Below, piece by piece: positions 1 through 11,964 of a stretch of 64,000 nt of DNA. The translations under genes were made by a program, and so were the position numbers. Every line of letters starts with the position of its first letter. Position 1 is the stretch's first letter. Source of the stretch: Medicago truncatula (lineage: Eukaryota; Streptophyta; Magnoliopsida; Fabales; Fabaceae); NCBI RefSeq assembly GCF_003473485.1, contig NC_053045.1:63737994-63801993 (forward strand), in the 5' to 3' direction. The notes under the pieces were generated by a model. That model searched no databases. It was not told the origin of the DNA and saw only the letters and a program-made list of their open reading frames with translations.

Positions 1-230
1 CTTTATTTAAAGTATCAGTTTTGTTATTTCTGTTAATTTAATTAAAAAAACATTAAATTTTGGTCCTTAACTAATTTAATTAGTATTAATTTGGTATCTA
101 AACTTAATTTTTTTTAAATTAAATTAATAAAAAAGATAAAACCGATACTTTAAATAAAGTTAAGGGACCTAAACAGATATTTTATACTTGTAGGGTCAAA
201 TTGATAAGGGACCAATCGAACATTTAAGCC
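1..230. mobile_element. Right half of a Mutator-like MITE, cut by the window edge
   Basis: The stretch repeats phrases of the type 'ggtccttaact' and 'aagggacc' in both orientations and ends in CATTTAAGCC. That is the inverse of the GGCTTAAATG start seen at 58952, where the same internal sequence (AGTATCAGTTT, CTGTTAATTTAATT) recurs. The left terminus lies outside the window, so its target duplication cannot be checked. It is non-coding. Confidence 0.6.
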
Positions 231-481
231 ATAATTAAAAAGTCCCACTCAAAACAAATCAAACTACTAGTAAAACCTGAATTTTCAATTGAAGTAAACG
301 ATTTCTTAAAATAAAATAAAAATTGAAGCAAACGATGCAAAGCATGATATAAAACCGAGAAACTCGTCCCACTTGGTTGCGTAAAAAGGAACAAAACTTA
401 AATAAACAAACACACTCAACTCAAGATTTAACAGTCAGTTTCTTGCGTTACTATACTGAAACCGAGATTCATTCCAAAAAG

Positions 482-3400
482 ATGAAAGCAGTTTCCGATT
501 GGATCCATTCTTCTTCAAATGAGCACATTGAAACGTACCAGCAATGGTTCATCTTAGCCGATTCAGGTTTTTTCTACTTCACTTCTTCATTTCTTCACTT
601 TCTTTCACACACATTGTAAAACCAATTCATCACTATTTATTTTCGGTTTTCATTGATTGATGGTAGATGGAGATGGCCGTATTAGTGGAAATGATGCTAT
701 CAAGTTCTTTGCTCTCTCCAACTTGTCTCGCCCTCAGCTCAAGCAGGTTTATACAATTTTTTTTCTTTCAATTTTTGTTCCTCATTTCAGTTACAATAAC
801 TTTATCAAATGTTAATTTACTTGCAAATCGCAATTAAGCTGGCTTAATTGCATTGTTTCACTATTAATTTCCTATTTCCCTGATCACAGGTTTGGGCTAT
901 TGCGGATACCAAGAGACAAGGTTTTTTAGGTTTTGAAGAGTTTGTTACTGCAATGCAGGTTATATACATTTTAAAATGCTGAATTTGTGTTGCGTTTTAA
1001 TATGAATGGATGATCTGATATCAAAATCTGACTTTAAAATCGAATGTTTGTTGCAATAAACAGCTCATTTCTGTGGGACAGGCAGGGTATGATCTCAACT
1101 CAGATATCCTGAAAACTCAGAGTAAGTTTGCTTGCGTTTTATTTTAAGATATTGTGTCCTTATATGTTTGCATTACATAAGTCATCCTCGAGAGAGGTTG
1201 AGGGTGATGGATTCGCCGGTGTTGGTTGCTTCCACTGCGATGGGGGAGCCGGTCTAAGGGGAGGTACCTGCAGAAGTCACTTCGATGCCAAAGTCATAAT
1301 ATTATAGTAGTGAAGTAGAGGGATTAGAGATACCTCAAATAGGGTTCGGTACACCTGTTATGACTTGGTCAGTGATTCTAGTCCTGTCCTGTTACGAATA
1401 TCCATCCTGTCATGGAAAGGACGATGAAGTGAGGTCTCGTGTAATGACCTCTTTATCTGTTGAATGTAAATCATTTGGCATGATGCTGGCTACTCAATGT
1501 GTAGCTATGATGCTTAATTTATGGATACCAATAAGAGAAAGTTCATTAATGTTTAATTTCCTTGGTATTAATGTTATACATTTAAATTTCAAGGAATATT
1601 GAAACAACAAACAAACCTGAGAAAATCTACTCGTCTTAATAATTGCAGAAATGGCTAACCTAGTAAACTCATGAACTACCTATACAGGGAGGGTGTTGGT
1701 CTCGATATGCATACTGATGCTATATGTAATACCAATATATTATCTGTTGTGTTGAAATATACTACCTCCGTCCCTAATTATAAGGCCCTTTTGAAAAAAT
1801 AACGGGAATTAAGATAGTTGATATTTGTATTAAATATGTTTGTAATTACTATTGTTTTTACAATTTTATCCTTTAAGAAAGAGGGTTGGCTTATGTTTTC
1901 AACATTCTATTTATTGCTGATTGAAGAAAAAGATGTATAATAAATAGGGGCATGTATGTAAAAAAATAATTAATGTAGTTGGAAATAGAAAAGGGGTCTT
2001 ATAAAAAGGGACAAAAAAAAAATCTCAAAAGGGTCTTATAATTAGGGACGGAGGTAGTAATATACTATCTGTTGTATTTAAAGAGACTGAATTTCCCTCC
2101 AGTCTAACTTAATTTTTTCTTTTGCTCTTAGCGTTTGTGCTATTTATTCGTTTCAATGTATTTAATCGCCCCTATTTCTATTTATTTCAGTTGACAATGA
2201 AAAGATCAAACTTCCAGTCATGGAAGGAATTGATGTATTAGTAGCAGTAAGCAGCGCTTTTTATATCGCTTTGTACTTTATCAATTAGATTGTCCTATTT
2301 CTGTCGATTCCTTTTCTTATTGGTTTGTTTTCTGTTTGTTTTATTAGAATAAAGCGAGTTCGACAATAAATGCCCAACCTGATTTATTTGGTAAGACATG
2401 TAATTTTTTATTTCCTTATTAATGACATTGTATTGTTTAATTAATATTGATTGATTTTTTTTTTTTATAATACATAGGTACTGGTCAGCCTCGGCCTTTT
2501 CCACCAGTTGCTTCAAAATCTGTAAAGAAGGTGAGTGCTCCAAATTTGTGCCCATTTTGACAAAAATGAAGTTTTTCCTATTAAAGCAAATAAAATATGT
2601 AAAATTAAGACTACCTTGCTTTTATAGTTGAGGAACCAATTGTAAAAATGCTTACCAGTTCATGTTTCTAATTTTCGGATTCTGAAATAAAAGGCCCTGT
2701 CTCTCTTGCTTACATTCATTGCATGATTACATCATGAATCAGATGATGTAGGCAAGGCAATATTGAAGTGACGTAATTACTATGCCAAAATTGTTTGGAG
2801 TGTGCATCTGTAACTCTGTTTCTTTTCAAGCTCTACTATGTACGTCCTAACTTCATTTCAATAATTTGCGAGGTATATTCTAATATAGTAGTGTCTTTTT
2901 TTAGTTACCTCTCAGTGCAGTGACATCAATAATAGATGGATTGAAGAAATTGTATGTGGAGCGGTTAAAACCATTGGAGGTCACTTATCGATTCAATGAT
3001 TTTGTATCTCCGGTATTGGTAAGTGATGTCTGCATTCAATATATAACTAAAATATGCTAATTTCTGTACACTGCATATGTGAACAAGGCAGTATCATGAT
3101 TCATGGCATATTATTCATGTCATTACAACTAACAAGTTAGGATGCCTCTGATTTGTCCCTTTCAGACCGACAGTGATTTTGATGCTAAACCAATGGTCAT
3201 GCTTCTTGGTCAATATTCCACCGGGAAAACAACATTTATAAAACATTTGCTAAGATGTGAATATCCAGGTTAGTTATATTGTGGTTGATCTAGTAACTTC
3301 ATTATATAAATTCCTTCATGTATATATATTGACGATAGCGGGGTATAAATTCCTTTATTAATCCTATATCACCTTACTATTGACACAGGGGCACACATTG

Positions 3401-5267
3401 GACCAGAGCCTACGACTGACAGATTTGTTGCTGTCATGGTACTATAATCTTCTTTTCTTTTTCCAAGTATTGCCTTTGGATGTTAATCAAATCTAAACAA
3501 AACTCTTCATTTTGGGGCGTCAGAGATCATTCTGTAATTGTGAATTTGTTCCACAGTGTTCACTAAGGTTCAAAGCTCAATATCTTTCTTTATTTGTAGT
3601 CTGGAACTGATGAGAGGAGCATTCCTGGAAATACTGTAGCTGTCGATGCTAGCATGCCTTTTAGTGGCCTGACAACTTTTGGTAGTTCGTTTTTGTCAAA
3701 GTTTCAATGCTCTCAAATGCCACATCCAGTGAGTTTTTTTTTATATATTTCCAATTTCACTTCTGCTCTGTTGGCATTTTCGTTCTTGAACTTGAAACAA
3801 TATTTTCTTTCAGCTGCTAGATGAAATAACATTTGTGGACACCCCTGGTGTCCTCTCTGGAGAAAAACAAAGGACTCAACGAAGTTATGATTTCACTGGT
3901 GTTATATCGTGGTTTGCTGCGAAGTGTGATTTGATTCTTCTCCTATTTGATCCTCACAAACTCGACATCAGTGATGAATTTAAACGAGTGATCTACTCTC
4001 TACGCGGTCATGATGACAAAATACGCGTTGTGTTGAATAAGGCAGACCAAATCGATACTCAGCAAGTAAGACAGTATCAACAAAATTTAAACTGACCTAA
4101 ATATTTCTGACAACTTGTTTTTTCTAGTTTTTGGCTTACTTATGTGCCCCATATTGTAATACTGCAGCTCATGAGAGTTTATGGAGCACTGATGTGGTCT
4201 TTGGGAAAAGTTCTGAATACCCCAGAAGTTGTACGTGTATATATTGGGTAAGTTAGTTGTCTTTGAAATACATATAATGATTCACTAATTTTGTTATTCA
4301 CTACTCATTTAAGCTTATGCTGTCCTGTTGCAATTGAACATCATAAGATCTTTATGCTTTCATAATTTTGGTGAAAAGGCTTGGTTGTTGTTGTAGTTTT
4401 GGTGAAAAGAGTTATCCTTGTTATCTTCTCTTTCTTAGCATTTTGCAGGTGAATTCACGTTTAAATGTGTAGTGTCTGCCTGTGCTTCACATTGTTTTCG
4501 CATTACGTTAATGGATTCGTTCTCCAGTTAATATGACATTCTTCAGCTGATAGTTTGTACGACTTTCTTTGACTTTTCAGCTCATTCAATGATAAGCCTA
4601 TAAATGAAGGCTTTGTTGGCCCATTAGGACAGGAACTTTTTAAAAAGGAACAAAATGATCTCCTTTCAGATTTGGTAGATATTCCAAGAAAGGCGTGTGA
4701 CGGTCGGGTACAGTCTCTTTTCATATATTTTTTAGACCTGGTCATACAAATGAGTAAATAATAATATATGAACATAGCAGATTGCTGCAAGCTTATACTC
4801 CTTTATTTGTCTGTGTTTTCATTTTCCGGTTCTAAAATACGATGTCATTGGAATGGGGCAGATCAATGAATTTGTTAAACGTGCTAGATCTGCTAAAATT
4901 CATGCTTATATAGTTAGTCATCTTAAGATGGAGATGCCTGCAATGATGGGCAAAGCTAAGGTGCAACAAAGGCTTATAGATAATCTTGAAGATGAATTTA
5001 AAAAGGTATCCTTCCATTTTTGTTTCCTTATTTTGCCTAGTTTCTCCGTTACATATTATTTACTATCATCTTGCAAAACAGGTTCAAAGGGAGTTTCATC
5101 TGCCAGCTGGTGATTTTCCTAATATTGATCACTTTAGAGAGGTTTTGAGTAGTTATAGCATCGACAAGTTTGATAAATTGAAGCCTAAAATGATTCAAGC
5201 TGTAGATGACATGCTTGGTTATGAAATACCAGAGCTCTTAAAGAAATTTAGAAATCCTTATGATTAG
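482..5267 (+). CDS. EHD2: EH-domain-containing dynamin-like ATPase (EHD2/EHD1-like)
   Basis: I read sixteen exons: 482-566, 667-746, 890-958, 1064-1121, 2191-2246, 2348-2390, 2478-2530, 2905-3018, 3166-3268, 3389-3438, 3600-3728, 3814-4065, 4168-4247, 4581-4707, 4862-5005 and 5082-5267. Every junction is GT-AG and frame is kept, giving 542 residues, close to the length of the Arabidopsis EHDs. The N-terminus has a canonical EF-hand loop (D27, D29, D31, R33, S35, D38) as part of an EH domain. The GTPase-fold domain follows, with P-loop GQYSTGKT (201-208), DTPG (289-292) and NKAD (355-358), and then a helical C-terminus. Known EHDs are membrane-remodelling ATPases acting in endocytosis and recycling. 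ATG 482 is chosen because it opens an EHD-like N-terminus directly before the EF-hand. Intron 4 carries a Stowaway-like MITE. The gene pairs with IBR1 downstream, as EHD2 does in Arabidopsis; the EHD2 rather than EHD1 assignment rests mainly on that synteny. Confidence 0.93.
1762..2057. mobile_element. Stowaway-like MITE in EHD intron 4
   Basis: It begins CTACCTCCGTCCCTAATTAT and ends with the inverted form, ATTAGGGACGGAGGTAG. TA dinucleotides flank both ends (1760-1761 and 2058-2059), as expected for Tc1/mariner-derived Stowaway elements. It is about 296 bp and is the same family and nearly the same length as the copy at 63456-63749, including a shared internal GGGGCATGTATGTAAA. Confidence 0.9.
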
Positions 5268-5440
5268 GATGAAAACATTGAGCTTGTTGTTGAGAAATTG
5301 AAGGTGCACCACGTGAAGCCTAAAATGATTCAAGCTGTAGATGACATGGTTGGTTATGAAATACCAGAGCCGTTAAAGAAATTTAGAAATTCTTATGATT
5401 AAGCTGGAAACGTTTAAGCTTGTTGTTGATTTTGTCATGA
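5179..5440 (+). repeat. Tandem duplication of the EHD 3' coding end
   Basis: The stretch beginning TGAAGCCTAAAATGATTCAA at 5179 recurs at 5314, 135 bp later, with a few substitutions, and continues past the stop into GCTTGTTGTTGA. The second copy is in the same reading frame as the gene. It lies after the TAG at 5265-5267 and ends at a TAA (5400-5402). The 45 intervening codons contain no other stop. Confidence 0.9.
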
Positions 5441-7063
5441 GTGTTTCTGACTGAGATTTTGATATTTAGTTTTCCGAAATGATGAAAATATCATGTCTTG
5501 AATGTCTGATGTCTACAACCTTTACAGTCCAGTTCATGACATAATATTATAGATAGTGTCTGGTTTAGACAATTGCCGCCCTATTTATTTTGTTTGCCTT
5601 ACTTATATATGAAGGTGCACCTTGTGAAGGTGCTCACTATCCCCCATTTACCATTTCTAGAGCTCTCGTGTGCGGGAGTGGGACGATAAAGGTGCCGTTG
5701 TATACCTGCTTTACACTTACAGTATATCTAGACAAGACACATTTATATGTAGCATATTTTGTTTATTGGCTGCATCATTTTTGTTTTATTACAAGCGTTT
5801 GAGTCATAGCTTTTGTGATGTTCTGATGTGAAGACTGAAGACATTCATTCACGTTTTGGTTCCCTGGATTGTCTATATCAAGTCTTCAAGTTCTGTTTTC
5901 TGCTGTCTGAGTTTTGGTGCAATCAAGTCTTCAAGTTCTGTTTTGAACGACATTGTTTATAGGGTCCTATTAAAAATTTAGAACTAGGAGGACTTTTTTC
6001 ATCAATAGAATGGAATGCAAGTAGCTTCCTATATTTTTGAAATTTTCAATTGAGTAAAAGTTTAGAACAGGGAAATCAACAGATGTAAATTTCATGATAT
6101 ATGGGGACTGGTAGACAAATTAATGTGAAAATGAAAGAGTGATTTGTATGTTCCTTTCTTTACTAGTTTCCGGCAAAAAAACCTGTAAAATATGCTGTAA
6201 TAATTAAAAAAAAAGAACCGAGACCTATGTGTGGTGTAGATGGCCTAAATCGTACTTGGTCACAACGGGCAACCACGAATGACAAATATTTAATCAAATT
6301 ATTTTTCATCATTTGTTTATTTTTATTTGTGCATGTGCTTCCAAATATTTTTCATTTGGGTTGACCAAGCTCATGGAGATGGAAGTGGCCCTTTTCTTCT
6401 TGTCTTTATACTAAAGAAATTTTTCTTAACAGATTTATCTGAAATAGAATAACAGTAGACCCAGATTTGTAATACTTGTTTTTTTTTCAGGAATGATTTT
6501 CTTTTTGAATAAAAAAAACAGTAAATTGTACAATAATTATTATATAATTAATTTTCAATCTGAAATAGAAAACAGTAAATTTGTACCAAAAAAAAGAAAA
6601 AGAAAGTAAATAGTACAAAAATTATTACATATTAATTACTTTTTGATCAAGAATTATACTAGTATATTTTTTTTTATTTAGAAAACAATCAAGAAAATGC
6701 TAACATATGCCTTAACCTTAAGAGAAATTAATTTTATATATAACTTATTTCTAAAAAATTAGAAATTAATTTTTTTCAATAAATATTTACTATATTTGTA
6801 TTATCCTTACCATATGTTTTAAGAGGACTTGTATCTAATAATTAATTGTCCATAATGATATGTCCAAAAATAATTATTTTATGAGTGTGTAAGATGTTGG
6901 CGTTAATTCTTATAACGAGTGGTGAAAACTGAAAAGTACAGGAACCAAATAAATGATATGATTGTGTCTTTGAAAAAAGCACAAGTGTAATCTAGTTCCT
7001 CAGTTTCAGAGACAACCGAACCTAATCGTGTGTCTGTGTCTGTGTCGGATTCAAAGATTGAAA
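5403..7063. other. Intergenic region, EHD to IBR1
   Basis: It contains EHD 3' flanking sequence, then AT-rich DNA with homopolymer runs. A phrase TCAAGTCTTCAAGTTCTGTT appears twice between 5878 and 5945. No supported gene was seen. The last few hundred bases are presumably the IBR1 promoter. Confidence 0.5.
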
Positions 7064-8921
7064 ATGGAAATTCCAAAGAGATTCAAAGGAAAGGTTGCGA
7101 TCGTGACTGCTTCAACACAGGGAATTGGTTTTACCATTGCTGAGAGACTTGGTTTGGAAGGTGCTTCTGTTGTCATCTCTTCTCGCAGACAGGTATTCTT
7201 CCTTTTCTTTTCCCCTTATTTGATTTCTTCATATTTGTCTCAGAAAATTATTATATGAGAATTGGTTAGAGAAGAGTTAATTGTTCGAACAAATTATTTA
7301 TGTATTAATATCAGAATTGATCAATAACCATATTATTATTTTTAATCTGGTTGAATTGCTGCAGAAAAATGTTGATGTAGCTGCTGAAAAACTGAGGGCC
7401 AAAGGAATTGATGTATTTGCAGTCGTTTGCCATGTCTCAAATGCTCTACAAAGGAAGGATTTGATTGACAAAACTGTCCAGGTGTGAAATCATCTTCTCT
7501 TGTGAATGTGATCTTGTCCTGTCCAATTTCAATACAAGACTTGTGTTGATTTTATCTTTGCATTCAGTTCCCTGTTATTATTAATAGCAGCAACACTAAT
7601 GACCATTTTACAACTATCCTATATGGGATTTGATCCCCTCTCGAGGTTGCCGAGTCCAGTTCTAACCAGCTGGACAGTATGTATGTATGTATGTTATTGG
7701 AATCTTAACACCCATCAATCATATTTTGTACAAGTCTAAATAGAATTGGCGGAGGATATGTTTTGTTATTATGATTTTGGCTTTGGTTTTTTCAGTGTAG
7801 TTTAATAATCTTTCATATTATAGTCTGTCTTTCTCGCAATTTGAATGGAGTTATAACATGTGTTTGATTTTTTTTTTGGCCTGTTACAGAAGTATGGAAA
7901 GATAGATGTCGTTGTGTCCAATGCTGCTGCAAATCCTTCTGTTGATTCCATTCTGCAAACCCAAGATTCGGTCCTTGACAAGTTATGGGAGATAAATGTC
8001 AAAGCCACTATACTTCTTCTAAAGGTTACTAAGCTTTGAAAATGGCTTTAACAAATAAAAGAAAAGAAATAATCCAATATATACGTTTCAGTGTTTTCCC
8101 TTTCTTCCATCTTTGTGTAGTGTGTTGATGTAGTAAAATAGTGTCTGATAATTATACACAGGATGCAGCTCCATACTTGCCGAAGGGTTCTTCTGTTGTT
8201 ATCATTTCATCGATCGCTGGTTATCACCCACCAGCTAGTATGGCTATGTATGGAGTGACCAAAACAGCCCTTCTTGGACTTACCAAAGTCGGTACTTGCC
8301 TTCCAATTCTTCCTTCAAAAAAACAAATGAATTGCTACTGTTTTTTGTATGTTAAATCTGATAGTTATTATGTAAATATGATGTGTAGGCCCTGGCTGGT
8401 GAGATGGCCCCTAAAACTCGTGTAAACTGTGTTGCTCCTGGTTTTGTACCAACTAATTTTGCTTCATTCATCACCAGCAATTCTGCTATGGTGAGTATCT
8501 TTTTAACCATATAGGTTTTTCCTCTTTCCTCGAATCTCCTTCCAAGTTGTGTATCATTTGCTATATAGCACTACTGACACTTTAGATTGCAAACGTCTGA
8601 GTATCTGATACATGTCAATGTTTGAGACAGACACGTATATGATTTCATATTATCACTTTCAGTTTTTCAAATCATTATCAGTGTCTATGTGTTGGAGTCA
8701 ATGTCGTGTCCAGTATCGGTGCTTCATTTGTCATTTGTGTTTGAATGGATTTTCTGGGTATACTATTGTAGAGAGAGGAGCTTGAAGCAAAGACATTACT
8801 TGGAAGGCTTGGTACAACCGAAGACATGGGTGCTGCTACAGCTTTTTTGGCATCTGATGATGCGTCATATATAACAGGAGAAACTATAGTAGTTTCCGGC
8901 GGAATGCCATCAAGACTGTAG
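7064..8921 (+). CDS. IBR1: Peroxisomal short-chain dehydrogenase/reductase, IBR1/SDRa type
   Basis: Six exons (7064-7192, 7365-7481, 7890-8024, 8162-8287, 8389-8490, 8772-8921), each a whole number of codons, give 252 residues. Classical SDR features are visible: the cofactor motif TASTQGIG (15-22), the NAAA motif around N93, catalytic S144 and the YxxxK pair Y157/K161. The sequence ends in SRL, a type 1 peroxisomal targeting signal. It closely resembles Arabidopsis IBR1 (INDOLE-3-BUTYRIC ACID RESPONSE 1, also SDRa). That protein is placed in peroxisomal beta-oxidation-like conversion of indole-3-butyric acid to the auxin indole-3-acetic acid; the exact step here is inferred from the family. 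ATG 7064 gives the expected short N-terminus before the Rossmann fold. All key residues are intact, so the gene looks functional. Confidence 0.95.
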
Positions 8922-11900
8922 CTTCCGTTTTCATCTTCTAGTATGCTTCTGTTGGGTCTAGTCCAAAATGTAATGGCGAAATGGTATATTTAGCGTGCTT
9001 TTCATTTCTTTACAATGCTGTAAGAATAATGGCATTGAGCTGGCTTTTGCTTTAGTTATGAAATGATAGGGGATGTTGCTTTTTAAGGGGGGGAAAGAAT
9101 AATTGTCAAATGTTTTACTTTCATTTACTTTAAATAATGAATGAATGATCTAAAAAACATACACAAGTTTTGTGTTAAAATATGTTGGTTCTGTTATGAC
9201 TTTGTTTATTTTCTGTTGGTCATGTTTTTCTGTGTTGCATTTATCCATTATACTTTTTCCATAGTTCCTACTTCTATAGATAAAGCCTAGTTAGACTTTA
9301 TGAAGTTTGCGCAGTCATTATCTTATAAGATGTTTTATGGAATTGAGTTAGATACTTAGATTGTAATCTTCACCTTACAATTCTATCGTGTTGAAGTTAA
9401 ACTCGAAATCTAAGACCATTCTTGAAATTTTATCCCTTTTCTTTCCTATTTTATCCCTCATTACACCCTACTTCCAGCCAGAGTAATACAAATGGCTGTG
9501 TTGTGTGGTTTAGATTCAATCTTCTTTTGTTGTCTATGTGAATTTATGATAACTCTGTTTGTGTTAGGAAATCCAGTTGTGAAAAATCTCTGGAAAGATG
9601 GCACTTGTTTTATGCCAGTAAATATTCAATTTGGTCATTGAAATTGTAGGATGGTATCAACCTAGTCCTCACATTATTAATATTTCAAAATGATTTAGTG
9701 AATTGCAAAATGTTAATCAGGCTTGTCCCTCTGTCTGGATCCATTATCAAATGTATTTATGACATTATTCATTTGTTTCAAATGTATCCTTGAGATTTTC
9801 AACTTGATGTCATTAATCATTAGTTCTGCAAATACTAACTGAAGGATGAATCTGATTAACATTTTTCAATATAAGGAACTATTTTATGATATTCATAAAG
9901 TAGTTAATACAGTTATACAATTTCATATATAAAATCGAATATTTACTCTCTTTTATGCAAAGTGGGCGAGGGCCACTACAAAAAGATGACAAGTTCATTA
10001 CTACATACTATGTGAACAGAAAACTAGAATCACACATTCAACTTTTGGTTGATGCTATATATGTGTGTTTATTGTAAACATATTGGACAATAAGTGTTAG
10101 CATTGCAAATTATTGATAAAAAAAAGCATTGAAAAAGTCTATCATGTATATGAATGTGCATATGTATATTTTTTTTCCTCCTGAAACTCACAAATACAAC
10201 TGCAAGATTTCTGGTGAAGACGTACAACCTAACAATATCGATATTGTCAGTTAAGTTAGAACTTTGTGACGTGTATAATACAGAAATATCATAAAATAGA
10301 TAAGAAAATATAATTATTAAAAAACTTTTAACTTCAACTTGAGCAGGCCCATCATCACCAGAGGTGATGGGAACAATCTGATTGTAATGGATCATTTGGA
10401 TGCTGAAAGATAGGGTATGGTACGGGTACTATGTTCCCTTCATTTTTTATCTTTATACGTTTAGTTTTTGACCAAAAAAAAAAAAAAAAACTTTATACGT
10501 TTAGTGTTCCACACTTTTTTGTTGTTGACATATAGTGTTCCACACTTCTAATCATTTATCAGAAAATAGCCATTAATCAGATTCCAAACCTTTGATTTTT
10601 ATTATTCAAAGGTGTGATTCCAAGCTTGGAATTTCTTCTTTGCAAAATTTCAACTTAATGCTTAAATTGGAGTATAATTATATGATCCGCAACTGAAGTG
10701 CTTAAAGAACATTTGCCAAAACAAAAAGTTCTTATAGAACATAAACTGCCTCGATCAAATTGTATGTTATCTTAGTTAGTGCTCAATTGATCGAATAAAG
10801 TAACCTCACAAAAATGTCTGCCAATACTATATATGTCCTCACCTTATGTACCTGTTAGTACCTCACCAAAGAGATTTTTTCAGCAGAATGAAAGAAAGAC
10901 AATAAACAGTAATCCTTAAATGTGTGAGACATTGCCACGATAGTTTTTGAATGAATCAAAATTGAAAAAAGTCATTATGATCCTCGAATGTGTAGTCGTT
11001 TAGCTAGTTTGGTCCATAAAATTATTAATAAAAAAAAGACGCTTATAGATGTGTTTGTAGTGCGAGGACCTCATAGATTTATGACTATTTACACTTATCT
11101 TTTAATTGCGTTACATACCACATGAATTATAGGACTTTTTTGGTCCCAACGATGTGGTGTTTGCTACAGTAAATAGATGGGATATGGTACATATCCCAAA
11201 TTTGTAGAAAAGTGCAAATTGTTGGAGGAGCTGAATGCAAAGCTCAAATCTACAAAGCTTTGCACTGTGGCCACTACTTAACATTGATTGATTATGATGC
11301 ATGCAAGAAAAGAAACCTAAACAGAACAGAAGCAAGGAAGGTAGCTCAATTAAATACACCAAAAACACCTTTTTTTCTCTCTATGGCTAATATGATAAGT
11401 TTACTTTTGAACCAAGCACTCACGAGTCACCCCTGAAACTTTTTCCTTTCAATTCATCTTTATGCTGCTAAACAACCTAATCCTTCTCATCCATCTTATT
11501 ACAAAAAACCGTGAAAACTCTTTCTTCTTCTTCTTCTTCTTCTTCCTCTTCCTCTTCCACATATTTTCATGAAACTCCCCTTCATTTTGTTTCTATTTTC
11601 TTTATACAATGAAATTTCATCATCCTTTTACGTTCCTTTCTGTCTCTCTAGTTGTTATGTGCTGTAATGGTTTTTATCTTTCACAACTTTGATGAACCAA
11701 GTGTCATAAATTGCATGACATGGTTCCATAAAGATAAAAAGGTCTTGTTTGAATTCATAAATGAATCATTTTGATACATGCTTTTCAATTTTCATCGTTG
11801 GAGCCTATGTTTCGAAATCGGTTTATGCACTTCCTGAAGTCTATTCACACATTCAGAAGAAAAATTCCTTTTGACAGTCTGTACTTTTGATCATATAAGC

Positions 11901-11964
11901 ATCATCAACCATTACATACAACAATAAACCATTTTCCAAAGGCATGAACTTTGCTAGAGTTTCA
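8922..11964. other. Intergenic region and HT1-like promoter/5' UTR
   Basis: There is IBR1 3' flank, then AT-rich DNA with weak 'tttggtcattgaaat'-type repeat debris near 9.6-9.9 kb. A short duplication of CTTTATACGTTTAGT (about 10450-10505) brackets an A-run. A TTC/CTT-rich tract at 11521-11560 sits upstream of the kinase and is probably 5' UTR or promoter. No supported gene was seen. Confidence 0.45.

Noticed and set aside
377..619. Open frame of 80 codons covering the EHD start
   Set aside because: It has no ATG at its beginning and reads through the intron 1 donor. The real exon is 482-566.
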